A stretch of DNA of 64,000 nucleotides from Garcia nutans (taxonomy: Eukaryota > Streptophyta > Magnoliopsida > Malpighiales > Euphorbiaceae), in assembly GCA_947685225.1 (NCBI GenBank), contig CANTUV010000008.1, positions 45,195,501 through 45,259,500 of the forward strand, read 5' to 3'. Positions within the stretch are counted from its first letter, which is position 1. Every line of letters begins with the position of its first letter. Positions 35,039-48,372 of the stretch are shown piece after piece. The translations under genes and the position numbers were made by a program. Below the pieces are notes generated by a model. That model saw nothing but the letters and a program-made list of their open reading frames with translations. It made no database searches and was not told the DNA's origin.

Positions 35039-37341
35039 ATTGTTGGTTTAAATTGAGAAAAGAAAAGTATAAGTGTTTTGGGAAAGAATTTAGGGTTTAG
35101 AGACAAGTTTATATGTTGTGTATATTGTGATATATATAACATATACATTGGTCAAAAGAGTTGGTCAAGGCAAGAGGAGATATTTTTTTTAGGGCATGTG
35201 AAATTACCAAAATGGGCAAGAGATAACAAAGAGAATTAAGATATGTATGAGGGCATTATAGTAATTTTCCTTTGGATGGGTATTTAATGAAGTTTGACTT
35301 TGTGATTCTTCATCATCTTTTCTTCTTTCTTTCAAGAGGTGGCCGGCTCTCCATTAGCAAAAGGGAAGGAGAAGTGTTTTTGATACTAAGATCAAATTGA
35401 AGAAGGAATTGAGAGCTTTGGTGAAAGAATTGTGGAATTTCTTCATCTAAGGTAAGTATTCTTTTGTTTCCTTTACTTATTTTGTAGTAGTGTTGAAGTT
35501 ATGATTAGGGTGATTTGTGTTTAAGTGTAATATTAATGTGTTATGAGGTGATTCTTATGATGAATATGTGTTTAGAACATTGTTTATGTTCATTTGAAAC
35601 ATGTTGTATGGTGTATATTGTGATTGAGTGCAATTGAAAGAGGGTTGAAGATGGTTAGGGTTTGGTTTGGGTGACACGGCCAAAAGCAAAGGAGAGACAC
35701 AGCCAAGTCATGAAAGTTTTGGGCGTGTTGAATTGGTTTTGAGAGACACGGCCGTGTCTAGTGCCTGTGTTCACTACTGTGAGTTTTGGTTTGAGTGACA
35801 CGGCCACAAGCTTGGCCGTGTCCCATACCCGTGTTGCCTACTGTCCAATTGAGTTGAGAGACACGGCCACAAGCTTGGCCGTGTCCCTCATGTGTGCTGC
35901 CCGTGTCTCTCATATGGGTTAGGTAAGTTTTGTTTTCTTTGACCTAGTTGCAATGTTTTGGTTCTTCAAAGGTAGGTTGGTTCCTAAACCTAAACTTAAA
36001 CACTCTAAACATACTTTAAACTATGAATGAGCTAATCAAATGCATATGAAAGATCCTAAAGCTATGAATCATATAAATTGTTCTTTGCCCTAATTGCATT
36101 GTTGAGATTTAAACAAGGTTATGTTATGCATTGTGAAAGGTAATGTGTTTTATGAGTAATGTACCTTGAAATGTTATATCAAAGATGTGATATCAATGAT
36201 GCTTTATGCATAATATGAATTGAAATGTGAAATGTAATACAAAGCCATTGTTATTGGCTATGATGATAATTGGAAATGGAAATGATAATTGAATAATAAA
36301 TGAATTGTGTGGCTAATGTGTTATTCTATTTTCAGAGTTTGTTGTTGGTGGCATGCCTAGTAAGTGTAACAGTCTCTTGAAGTTAGGTTGGATTGAATCC
36401 TTGAAGCCTAATTGAGATGTTACCACCCTTGAAGCTAGGTTGGGTTGGTTCTTGAAGCCAAGTTGGGTTGAAGCTTAGCATGCTTTGCTCCCCTTGAAGC
36501 TTGGTTGAACCTAATCCTTGAAGCCTAGTTGGGTATATGATATTGATAAATGTGATGATAGAACCAAAACATTAACTCTGAAAATTGAATGGCATATTAG
36601 TGTGTCTTGAGCCCATGCTTGTCTATGGTTAATGTGAGTCATGAATGATGCTTGCCTTTGCTTATTGTTGATGATGAATGATTAAATGAATATAAATGAG
36701 GTCTATGATAAGATGTGAAGTATGATATGCCTATATATATATATATGTTGAGTTATAAAATGGAAAGCTATGTTATCAACTTGGCATATATGATGTTACA
36801 TGCATAATATGGATTGAGAATTGGTACTGCATTGCATTAAAGCATAACATTAGCATGATTATCTTACTAAGCCGTTGGCTTAGCGCGATAGTGTTTAATC
36901 GCGCAGGTAATAGAGTTGATAGAGTTGATCCCGAAAGCTCTTCGAAACCGACCGAGGGTAGACAGTGAAGAGTTGATTTTGGAGACTTAAAGATCAAAGA
37001 AAACTTGCCAATCATGTATAACTCTTTTATATTTTGTAAAGTATTGATTAAATGTACATATATGTATATTTGTAAATATGGAATTAAGTGTTTTCAAATA
37101 TGTAAATATTTTATGACTTCCGCTGTGTAATAACTATATGTATGTATATATATATATCTAATGTGTTTTATTTTAAAAGTAAATGATCTACTTTTCTATA
37201 ATATATAATGATAATAGTATTGTATCTATTTAAATGTTTTGAATGTTGAAGAAAATCGTAGCATCCCTATGTTTGGTGCACTTATGCTACATTGTTGTGG
37301 TTGTAGTGTGTGTGCATTGGATGTGGGGGTGTTACATATGT
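34963..37341 (+). mobile_element. Solo LTR, 2369 bp, TSD tatgt
   Basis: 34968-37336 starts TGTAATATCC, ends GTGTTACA, and is flanked by TATGT on both sides (34963-34967, 37337-37341). Features inside: a TGT microsatellite (about 34996-35037), GACACGGCC array (35673-35912), and the hairpin GCGCGAT...ATCGCGC at 36883-36904. These features and its terminal sequence place it with the chromovirus LTRs of this window. LTR-LTR recombination would have removed the internal part. Confidence 0.88.
35673..35912. repeat. GACACGGCC...GGCCGTGTC palindromic array in solo LTR
   Basis: Four to five occurrences of GACACGGCCA, two of them followed after CAAGC by TTGGCCGTGTCCC, forming near-perfect hairpins. 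Confidence 0.85.
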
Positions 37342-38285
37342 AGGTATATAGTATGTATAGCTATATGTACTTAAATATAACAGTTGCATACTAACATTCT
37401 TTTTAAAAGATAATAGATATGTGTAGTTTTATGCAGCGTATACCTACTATACTAACATATAACTTCATATTAATATTTTTTTCTCCAATATAATAAGTAT
37501 ATATAGGTATATGGTATACATACTTACATATACTTAGATATAATAGATTCATACTGACATTCTTTTATGAAAGACAATAGCTATATATAATTATATGTAT
37601 CATATACCTATATATACTAATATATAACAGTTGCATACTAATATTCTTTCTCCAAGACAATACTTATATGTAGGTTTATGATACATATACCTATATAAAA
37701 TCTATATATACTAAGATATAATAACTGCTTACTGAAATTCTTTTTTGAAATACAATATTTATATGTAGTTATATGTAGCATATACCTACATATACTAACA
37801 TATAACTGTAGCATACTGATATTCTTTCTCTAAGATAATATATATGTATGTATATGGTACATATACATACATATATTAAGATGTAATAGCTGCATACTGA
37901 CATTTTTTTTAAAAGACAATAATTATATGTAGGTATATGCAGCATATACCTTTATATACTAACATATAACAGTTGCATGCATACTAATATTCTTTCTCTA
38001 AGATAATAGGTATATGTAGGTATATGATATATATACTTACATATACTAAGATAAAATAGTTATATACTGACATTCTTTTTTGAAAGATAATAGTTATATG
38101 TAGTTATATGTATCATATATCTACATATACTAAAATATAACAACTGCACATTGATATTCTTTATCCAAGATAATAGGCATATTAAAATATACCTACATAT
38201 AACAACATATATTAAAATAACAACATATATGGATTTTTTAATGCAATTCAATAACTAATATGTAACAATGATATAATGTTGTTAA
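37342..38285. repeat. AT-rich about 80-bp tandem array, third piece
   Basis: About eleven units with repeating motifs ATACTRACATTCTTT, GACAATA and CATATACCTACATATACTA. Period is roughly 78-85 bp. It ends just before the 3' end of the MULE transposase. Confidence 0.85.
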
Positions 38286-38333
38286 ATATGTTACATATAT
38301 GAGATATACCATTTACACATATTTTGTTTTTAA

Positions 38334-40967
38334 TTATTTTAGTTCATTTCTACAAGTTTTCTTATTATGTTCATGTTGTCCGCATTTGAAACATTTGTTT
38401 TTGTTGTTACTCTTCCATGCTCCTTTGTTTCTTCTCTTTTTAAGTCTTATAGCTTTGACTTTAAATTATGGTGGCAGTACTGCTATTTCCTTTACTTTAT
38501 CTAGTACAATCTTTAGTTCATATGATACAATTCATGTATTTTCATTTGCAATTAGATAAACAGTTCCTGCATGAGTTTGAACGAACGTTTCTTTTGTATA
38601 CTATTGTGCGCAATACAAATAAGGGTTTTGATTCATTTCCACCAGTATTGTAACTCCTTGTTTGCATGGTATTTCATCTATTTAGAATTTGTTGTAATTG
38701 CACATTCATTCATTCAAGTTAATAATGAATTTAACTTCATTGTCCATGACATTATACAATTCTCTTGTTGATGTTATAACCTGTTATTTTAATAATTTTT
38801 ATTAGTAAGAAGTTGATTCATCTAAATATTAATATTTAAAGAAATATAACATATCATGAATATAAATATAACATAAATAAGATATAATTAAACATATTCT
38901 TTTAATGTAAAACATATATTTTAACTTACATATATTGACATATATCAAAACATAACAGTTGTTTTTACTGATATTATTTTTTCAAGTCAATAGATATATG
39001 TAGATATATATATATATAATATACCTACATATATTAACATATAATAGCTACATAATATTTTTCATTTTACAAGAATATATATATGTATCTTCTGCATATA
39101 ATTATATATATACTAAGATATAACAGTTGCATACTGTCATATGTTTTTCTCAAATCAATAGATATATGTAGTTAGATGTTGGATATACCTACATATACTA
39201 AAATATAGTAACTGAATGAGTTCTAGCATACCTATAATTTTAATGATTCAAGGAGGCTTTCATTTAGTATATCTTTAACCTTTTTTTTGTCAATATTGTG
39301 AAAGTTGATAATGCTATATTTATATTTGTCCATGTACATTCTTCTAGAAGTGATTTTAAAAACTTCGATAGAGTTGTTATTCATAATTCTTTTGTAGTTT
39401 GTTTGTGGCATTCAATGATTCAATGATATTTGAAGTCATAGTCTAATGCCTATTGCCGGTTGTATGTACTCTTGCCCATCGTTGGTAGCCAACACTATCT
39501 AAGTATGGTACAATTCTTTCATCCACTTTGTTCAACTCATTCATATATTTTGTGAACTCTTCAATTGTATATGCTCTTTCTGCTCCGAAGAATAATTCTT
39601 TTATTTTCTTTTGATTCCTTCTAAAGTTTGTTTTCAAATTATTCAATAAATGGAACTTGCAAAAACCATACATAGCTTCATGGTATACATTTTTGATGTC
39701 TTTAATGATACTTTCCTATTTTTCAGGAACAATGCACATTCCATTTCTGTAACCAAATGTACTTTTTATATTTTTGAAGAATCATCCCTATGATTCATCC
39801 TGTTCAAAGTCAACAAATGAGAATGCTAGAGGGAATTTTTTACCAAAAGTATCTTGTGTTGATGCTATGAGTAATGTTCCTCCATAGGTGCCTTTGAGAA
39901 ATGTTCCATCCACCACCCTCATAGGCCTGCGGTATGTCCATCCTTTTATTAATGCATCTAAAGCAATAAACACATAAAGAAATGGGCCTTTTTCTTTCTA
40001 TTTTAGATATGCAATTGATTCTGGATTTATAGCAGTTAGCATGTATATTGGAATAAGTTTACAAGATTCATATAGTTTCGCTCTAACTTTTTCCATTGCT
40101 TTGTCTTTTTCTTTCCATGCCTTCATATATTTTAGGTTTATACCATATTCATCTTTCATATCTTTAACAATATCTGTTGATGTATAAAATCTTTTAATGT
40201 TTATATATTTAGTCTTAATGCAATCAACAATTATAGATGATGTTGCTTGTCTATGGTCACACATTCTAACTTCTAATGAACAAGTTGAATATTCTTGCAT
40301 TTTTTAACCATGAAGAGCTTTGTTTTTCCTATTTTTGCTGCTTTCAAGAACCATTTTCACTATTCATCATAGCAAACTGCAATATATTCCTTGTTGCATA
40401 CTTTCTAACTTTGTACTAAAAATATTTTTTATTGCAAATAAATTTAGTATACTTTAAAAGTCTCTCTGTCCTCATAGATATGACCTTTTTCAATATCTAA
40501 ATATGTTGTGTTAGTAATTATTGATGATGCTTCACTATCGACTTATTTGCATTTTGTTGTTGTTCTTCATCAATTACATTTTTGCTGAACATATTTGCAT
40601 AATGCATAAAATCAGTTGTGTCAATAATGTTATGTATTTTAGTTGAGCTTTATCCTGATTTTTGAGGTGCAATGAACTACTATACATAATGGATATTTCA
40701 TTATATCTGATTCTTTCTTCTTCAAATGGATGTAAAAATCAAGCTATTATCATCTTGAATTTTTAATGCTGGATATCCAGAAGCAATCTGATACTCCACT
40801 TATATTTTTGATTCTTATGTATTTATTTTTAGTTGCAGCATAGTTTTTTGCAATATTTCTTCATATTTGCATTCTTCAGGAGTAAGGATTATATTTACTT
40901 CAAAATCTGTGTAATTCATATTGTACCATTTACAATTATGTTGAGTTAATGCTCGAATTTTGCCCAT
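38334..40967 (-). pseudogene. mudrA-like: MULE (MuDR-type) transposase, decayed
   Basis: Proposed start ATG at 40967 (minus). Recognisable parts in order: pre-catalytic segment 40300-39998 (CDHRQATSSIIVDCIKTKYI); catalytic region 39973-39788 with VVDGTFLKGTYGGTLLIA (first catalytic Asp); 39673-39443 with YGFCKFHLLNNLKTNFRRN and WARVHTTGNRH; then, after an AT-array stretch, 38660-38340 with CAQ-YTKETFVQTHAGTVY and a terminal zinc knuckle CFKCGQHEHNKKTC before the TAA at 38334-38336. Such a knuckle at the C-terminus is typical of MULE transposases. Multiple stops and shifts show it is inactive. The 38880-39220 array stretch sits inside the gene, in an intron or as a later expansion. Confidence 0.8.
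38880..39225. repeat. AT-rich array stretch inside the transposase gene
   Basis: Three to four units of the same about 80-bp repeat (for example CTACATATATTAACATATAA, then TCAATAGATATATGTAG) lie between the catalytic part and the zinc-knuckle end of the transposase. Confidence 0.75.
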
Positions 40968-41009
40968 TTTTCACCCGTGTAAAAAAAAAGATTTTTAATA
41001 ACATGCACT

Positions 41010-42071
41010 TATATATAATGTATACCTTCAAATACTAACATATTAGGGTTTCATACTGATATTCTTTTTGAATGATAATAGATATATGTAGTTATATGCT
41101 TCATATACTTATATATTATAAAACATAATAGAGGCATACTAACATTTTATTTGCAACGCAATAGATATATGTAGTTATAATTTATATATACCCGAATATA
41201 CTAACGCATAACAGTTGTATACTAATTTCCTTTTTGAATTTAATAGATATAATTGGGTATATGTTACATATACCCTTATATACTAATAAATAATAACTGT
41301 GTACTAATTTTTTTTTTTCCAATTCAATGCATATATATAAGTATATGCTATATATACTCAAATATACTAACACACAATAGTTGTATATCGATATATTTTT
41401 TTTTCAAGTTAATATATATATATATATAGGTATATGCTACATAGATCCAAATATTCAAATATAAAACAACTGTATACTAATATTCTTTTTTATTTCAATA
41501 GATATATGTATGTATTTCTTACATATAGCCACATATACAAACACAAAACAACCATATATTGATATTCAATTTTAATTTAATAGATATATATATATATGTA
41601 TATACTACATACACCCATATATACTAAAAGATAAAAGCTATATACTTATATATATTTTTTTCAATTCAATACATATATGTAGATGAATGCTATATATACC
41701 CACATATACTAGCACATACATTTGTAAACTAATATTCATTTTCAATTCAATACATATATGTAGGTATATGCCACATATACCCAAATATACTAACACATAA
41801 TAGCTGTCTATTGATATTTTGTTTTTCAAGTCAATAGATATATGTAGGTATATGGTACATGTACCTATATATACTAATACATAAAAGCTGTATACTGATA
41901 TTTTTTTTCAATTCAATACATATATGTAGGTATACTGCATATACCCACATTTACTGACACAAACATATGTAAATTGATATTGATTTTCAAACACATACAC
42001 AAACACATAATGACTGTGTATTGATATTTTTTTTTTCAATTTAATAGATATATGTATGTATATGCTACATA
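41010..42071. repeat. AT-rich about 80-bp tandem array, upstream of transposase
   Basis: About a dozen units (CATATACCCACATATACTAR, then TGTATACTGATATT, then CAATTCAATACATATATGTAG). It differs in detail from the 37342-38285 block but shares the consensus. It is cut at 42072 by a CACTA end. Short frames seen here are by-products of the repeat. Confidence 0.85.
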
Positions 42072-42987
42072 CACTACAAAAAATTTGGTGAATAGCGATA
42101 ATTTTTTAGCGGCGGTTAATAAAAATCATCATTATATTTTTATTATTGCGACGGTTTGGCAACCATCATAAAATAAATTTATTTTGTGTCGGTTGATATA
42201 ATATTTTGATGGTTTTAGCTGTCACAATATATAAATTTAATTTAATGACATAGATTTATTATTTGCGACTACGTCATTTTGATTTAGTACTTTTCTCTTT
42301 TTTAATAGTTCAAGTTAGCGGCTTTCACTAAATAAAATTAGTGGGATATCACAGCGCACTTTCACATTCATGTTTCTTTCTTCTTCAATTTCATATCTCT
42401 CTTCTCTTCAATTTCTTTTCCCCCTTTTAATTTCATTTTTAATTTCAATGATTTCTCTGCTACATTGCATCACTTTGCCCTCTACTTTTTGTTCATCTCT
42501 CTTGAGGAATCAATTAAGATAGGGTTTCTGCAATTCAAGTAACTACCATGTCCTTTTTATTTTTGGTGCTATTTTTAATTTAGGTTTTGGTTTTAGAACG
42601 CTATAACTTGTATTTTGTATAAATTCTTAATATGATAGTTGATAATTAGGTTTTATTAGTTAGTCTTACTCTTTGTTAGCTTGTTCATATAGATTATGGG
42701 TGGTTTCTTTATTTAATTAGCTTAGGATGATTTAGAATTAATTTTTAGATAAGTGTTGTTTGATTTATTGCTTTTGAAGTCATTGGCCAAAGTCAATTGA
42801 TTTGTTGATGCCATGTGTTAGTCAATTGCTTTGTTGCTTTGGTCCTTTCACTTCATACCTGTTAGTTAATCAAAGAGTGATTACTTAATTAATTAAAATC
42901 AATGAGTGATTACTTAATTAATTAATCAATTATGTGGCTTTTCATTTCAGAACATGAAAATCCTTGATTGAGGTGTTTAATGGCTGT
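42072..42987 (+). mobile_element. 5' end of a CACTA-type element
   Basis: Starts CACTACAAAAAATTTGG, the CACTA (En/Spm) terminus, preceded by ATA as possible target site. Imperfect GCGGCGGTT/GCGACGGTTTGG repeats follow (42099-42160), as expected for subterminal repeats. No coding sequence is recognised in the part present. The other end is not in the window; the element is interrupted at 42988. Confidence 0.65.
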
Positions 42988-44182
42988 TGTTGGACAATTA
43001 AACTCTATTTTGATCATTGACAATCAAATTGATGTGTACTAATTATTTCAAGCAAGTTTGTTTTATAGGTACTAAACTTTCAGGTCTCGTGCCACCGCCC
43101 CACACATTGAGTGACCGTAGAAAGGCTAAGGAAAAAAAAAGCATTGAAAGCATAAAATAAATCATGATCTCTGGTGCGGCCAAAACAAATAGCAAGCATA
43201 TTGTGAGACCGCTCCAGGTTCTCGAGCGACCACACAAATTAGTGGGAAAAAATTCAAAATATCTCAGAAGTGATAGCGTCTAGCGCGACTATGCTATGCC
43301 TCGTGCGACTGCACCATCAAGAACCAAAACTTTCACCAAGCCACAGTAGAGATAACGGTGATGTTGTGCGGTGAGGAAATCAATTTGTGCGACCGAACAA
43401 AACCAGCAGATTTGAATTTTAGCACCAATCATACTGGAGTAATGACAATTGGACACGTGGAAGAAGGATTTCAAATTTAACGGTAACATTAAATTGTATG
43501 ATCGCACAATCTCTTTGTTTGACCACAAGACATGACATGATGGATAAATATGATCCTGTCGGGCACTCAAAACATACCATTGGAAATAGCCATTAGAGAA
43601 AAATTGAATTGTGTGACTGCACACGATGCATGGTGATCGCACAATGTGTCTGAGACACAATTTAAGAGGAAACAAGAATCAAACAAGTGGGAACCACTTC
43701 AAACAGCTAGTTAGAGTGCTAATGGCTATAAATACCTAACAAAACCTCTTATTTGAGGGTAATTGGGATTGTAATAGCCAAGCATATCAACTTTCATTTC
43801 TTTGCATCAAAATCTCTAATTGTATTGCTTTGAGTGCTGGGTATGAGCATCAAACACCATTGTATGTTTGAGTGTGAATTTAGAAACACTTAGGTTTTAG
43901 AGTGAGCCTAGAAAAACTCTTGGTTGGGTTGTGAGGAAAATTCTTAAGCCTTGTAAAAGTTTGATGTGAGCTTGTGAAAATACCAAGTTAGAGTTAAGCT
44001 TGTAAAAACTCAAGATTAGTGGAACCTTAACAAGTTGTTAAGAAAGTGGACGTAGGATTGAGGTAATTTGAACCGTTATAAACTCCTTGTGTTCATTCAT
44101 CCCTACTCTACTCTTCTCTTGATCTACTTTGCATTTGATTTTTTAATTTGCCATCATTTCTTCAAACAACCAATTCACCCCC
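42988..44182 (+). mobile_element. Copia-type (SIRE/Maximus-like) LTR, truncated
   Basis: Starts TGTTGGACAATT at 42988. Near the right end it has the sentence-like sequence of SIRE LTR downstream regions (CTTGTAAAAGTTTGATG..., TTATAAACTCCTTGTGTTC, CCAATTCACCCCC). TATAAATA at about 43728 could be its TATA box. Iterated GTGCGACCGCAC-like words occur between 43080 and 43660. It is cut at 44182 by the next element. No pol is present, so the clade is inferred from LTR style only. Confidence 0.5.
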
Positions 44183-46481
44183 TGTAACACCCTTATACCC
44201 TATATACGTATAATACACACACCCAGCATGTGTACAATACGTGTATATGATATAAAAATGTCACAATCCGATTTAATAAAAATTTTCATATTTCCTCAAT
44301 TCTCAAAACATTTATACAAATACATATTTATATATATATATATATATTAAATTATATAAAACCTCACATTTCTCAATTATTCAAAACATTCTTTATAATT
44401 TACAATATATATATTTATATTCCAAAAATATAATATAATTTACATAATGTCAAAAAGTACTATGACATAAAATATATACATGCTGGCAAAATGGCTCTGA
44501 TCTTGATGTAGCAAAAATGCTTCAAGCTCAGTCAATACAAGACTAGACCCGATATGGTCTAGTAGAACTGTCTGGCTCTACCGGATCACCCTTGTCACTT
44601 TTGCGATAAATTACAATCGCGCTAAGCTAAAAGCCTAGCGGTACAAACTTCGATAATAATAACACTTTAAAAAATAATGCCAATGCAAAATGCTTATATA
44701 ATGTGACATTCAAGGTCAGTTTTAAATATATTATTTCATCACTTAATAATTCACACAATCACATGCACAGGTATGGGCCCAAACAACTAATACATTATTC
44801 AAATTTCAGAGTTACTGTTTTTGTCTATAATGACACCAAGAGTCTATCCCCAAAGGCAAATCAAGTAATGCTCAAAAGCTAGCCCCGAAGGTAAATTATA
44901 TCATAGTGAGGCCAAGCGTCTAGCCCCGAAGGCAAATATTGAGGATAACCTCATAGGTATGCCGCCAAACACAGAACTCTAAAAATTGAATAACATACTA
45001 GGTACACACTTAATTCAAATTTTCCTTCATCAATTTCTTTCTCATTTTTCCATTTTTTTCTCATTCATAACAATGTCATTTCATTTTGACATTTCATCAC
45101 AACATAAGATATTTCATAATGAAACCACATTACCCAAACACTTTGGGTCATTTTCACATTTTGCATATAGGTCACATTTTATTCAATCTAGCCATTAACA
45201 ATGGCTTTTCAGAATGCATATAATGCAAACATAACAATTTACATGTTATAGCACCGTATTCATAAATGTTCAATATATCAAATAGCTTAACACATTTTTC
45301 ATCCAAAATGTGTTAAGCCCAATCATATGCCAACATATCTAATTTATCAAAAGTTTGTACTTACCTTAGAAAACACTCTAAAACAAGCTTCAAAACTTCC
45401 TCTAACCTTTTCTTTCAAGTTGGCCTTCAACAATAAGGTTGGGCAAACTACTTCCTTTCAATGCCTATACCAAATGTGATCATAAACAACCATTTAATAT
45501 CACATTCTAAGACATTCTCAACAGTAAACCATTTAATTAGGAATTACAAATGAAAGAAAAATAAAAGAGTTATTTAGACAATATCCTCAAGTAACACGCT
45601 CAACAACACGGGCGTGTTAATGACCATGTCATTAACCCACTCTTACAGAAGCTTTGACACCTCCAACGACATGGGTGTGTCACTTCCTGTGTCATTAATT
45701 CTTCCTTACAGAAACTTTGACATGCCCAGCAACATGATCGTGTTAATAGCCGTGTCAATTATCTTGCCTTACAGTAGCTATGACACGCCTAATGATATGG
45801 CAGTGTCACTGGTTGTGTCATCAATATTGAAACTCAGCACCATTGATATGCCCAACGACATGACTGTGTCACTAGCCATGTCAGATAAAATTCCTGCATT
45901 TCGTACACTCAACCATTTTAATACAACCACATCCAAACTCAGCTTAAATTCAATAATTTCTTCAATCCAACCTTAAAATCATTATAAACTACTTAAAACC
46001 AAGTTCATACATACCTAAAATAAGCTATTAAAACATGCTAATACACAATCCCAATTTCCACAAATCATATTCTTCTATAGAATTTCAAAGAACTTGCAAA
46101 ATTGATAAAGAACTTACCAATTGATGAAGAATCCTCAAGAACTCCACTTGAATCCTTGAAATCCTTTCAATCCTTGGTGTAAATGAGAACTCACTCTCTT
46201 TTCACCTCTCTCTCTATCTCATGGCAAAGAAGAAGAAAGAAAAGGGAAAAGAAGAGATATTTTCTTTTAATCCATCCTTATATATATATATATATTTTAC
46301 TTTATATTTTAACTTTTACTCCTTTTATATGTGGTGTATATGTTAGGTATATGTATATGTCATATTTACTTCATATATATTTCAAATATACATTCTACTA
46401 TATCACTTAAATTATTTATTTAATTTATCCAATTTAATTTTAAATTCTTTTTTTTTAATTTTAAAAATTAGGGATATTACA
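44183..46481 (-). repeat. 3' LTR of the deleted chromovirus, 2299 bp
   Basis: Plus-strand ends TGTAACACCC and GGATATTACA. Carries the degenerate hairpin TGCGATAAATTACAATCGCGC (about 44602-44622) and the GACACG minisatellite at 45595-45890. Confidence 0.9.
45595..45890 (-). repeat. GACACG minisatellite in 3' LTR
   Basis: Five units of about 60 bp homologous, in reverse orientation, to the 63-bp repeats at 19977-20291 (shared TCAAAGCTTCTGTAAG on minus). Confidence 0.85.
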
Positions 46482-46500
46482 ATTCTCTTCCCCTTAAGAA
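46482..46500 (-). promoter_or_regulatory. Polypurine tract
   Basis: Minus strand TTCTTAAGGGGAAGAGAAT immediately before the 3' LTR. Confidence 0.75.
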
Positions 46501-48372
46501 AATTTCGTCTGTGAAATTACCTGCTAACAACTCTAGAACAACTGGGGATACAGACCCCGCATCAATTACTCACTCTCCCAAGTTGCCTGCTCAGTGGCAT
46601 GATTCCTCCAAAGGACTTTCACAAGTAGTACTTTCTTATTTCTCAACTCTTTTACCTCTCGTGCCAAAATCGCTACTGGTTCTTCTTCATAAGTCATATA
46701 TGGGCTCACCTAAATGGACTCCACTGACAAAATATGAGATGGGTCTGACCTATACCTCCAAAGCATAAAGACATGGAAGACATTATGTATTCGGTCTAAC
46801 TCAGGCAGCAAAGCCAACTTGTAAGCCACTGGACCAACTCTCTCCAGAATCTCATATGGTTCTATAAAACGAGGACTCAACTTCCCTTTGCGACCGAATC
46901 TCAAAATCTTTTTCCATGGAGACACTTTCAGAAACACTTTATCTCCCACACTAAACTTTATATCTTTCCTCTTTAAATATGTATAGGGTTTCTGTTGGTC
47001 TGAAGCTGCTTTTAGACTATCCCGAATCAATTTCACTTTCTCTTCTATTTCCTTAATCAAATCAGGACCAACCAATTTACCTTCTCCAACCTCATCCCAG
47101 CACAAAGGTGTCCTGTGTCTCTTGCCATACAATGCCTCATAAGGTGCCATTCCAATACTGGACTGATGATTTTTATTATATGCAAACTCAATCAATGGTA
47201 AAAACCTATCCCAGCTCCCTGTGAAATCAATGATACAACTCCTTAACATATCCTCTAGAATCTGTATCACTCTTTCTGATTGTCCATCTGTTTGAGGATG
47301 GAAAACAATACTAAAATGCAATCATGAACCTGATGCATACTGTAAACTCCTTCAAAATCTCGATATAAATCGAGGATCTCGGTCTGACATTAAAAAACTG
47401 GGACTCCGTACAACCTCACTATCTCACTGATATACAACTCAACTAACTTCTCAAGTGAGTAATCCATCCAAACCTGAAGAAAATGAGTTTTCTTCATCAT
47501 TCGATCAACTATCACCCAAATTGCATCATGCTTCTTCTGGGTCAAGGCAATCCAGTCACAAAATTCATCTTCACTCGCTCCCATTTCAACTCTGGTACTG
47601 ACAATGACTGAAGCAACCCTGAAGGAATTTGATGTTTAGCTTTCACTCTCTGGCAAGTGAGACATCTGGACACAAATTCTGCTATGTCCCTCTTCATACT
47701 TGATCACCAATAACACTGTTTCAAATCTTAATACATCTTGGTACTACCAGGGTGCGTAGAATAAATTGACTGATGTGCTTCCTCTAATATCATCCTCTTT
47801 AACCCTGCATCATCAGGAATGCATAACCTATCTCTATACCATAGGCTACAATCACCTCTCATATGAAAGTCTCGACTCTCCCCCTTTTGGCAATCTAACA
47901 CAATCTTCTGGATTCTTTTCATCTACCAACTGGGCTTCCCTAACCTGATCCAACAACACTGGCCGCAATTGCAATTGAGCCATCAATGCACCATTATCAC
48001 AAGACTCAAATATAACATGCATCGCTCTCAACTCAACAAGCAACAAGAATAAGTAGTTAAACCTGCCAAAGACTTTCGACTCAAGGCATCAATAACATGA
48101 TTTGCCTTACTAGGATGATAATCAATCAAATAGTCACAGTCTTTAATCAACTCTAACCATCGTGTCTACCGAAGATTTAGCTCTCTCTGAATACCTAAAT
48201 ACTTTAAAATCATATGATCGGTATAAATGAAACACTTTTCCCCATACAAGTAATGCCGCCAAATCTTCAATGCAAAAACTATGGATGCTAACTGTAAATC
48301 ATGATTTGGGTAATTCAGTTCATGTGACTTCAACTGTCGAGATGCATAAGCAATAACTCTACCCTCATGCAT
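46501..48372 (-). pseudogene. pol: Chromovirus pol remnant: RNase H, integrase, chromodomain
   Basis: Starts inside RNase H at 48372 (EGRVIAYASRQLKSHELNYP), runs through the RNase H-integrase linker, the zinc module near 47760-47690 (HPGSTKMY, C..C), a broken integrase core (47580-47330, VIVDRMMKKTHFL), the conserved integrase end (47321-46860, HPQTDGQSERVIQ, APYEALYGKRHRTPLCW) and a chromodomain-like tail (46710-46560, EEEPVAILAREVKEL). Several stops and shifts, for example near 47727 and 47590, prevent expression. Confidence 0.88.

Noticed and set aside
43289..43675. 128-codon minus-strand frame
   Set aside because: It runs through the iterated GTGCGACC words of a Copia-type LTR, with no recognisable domain.
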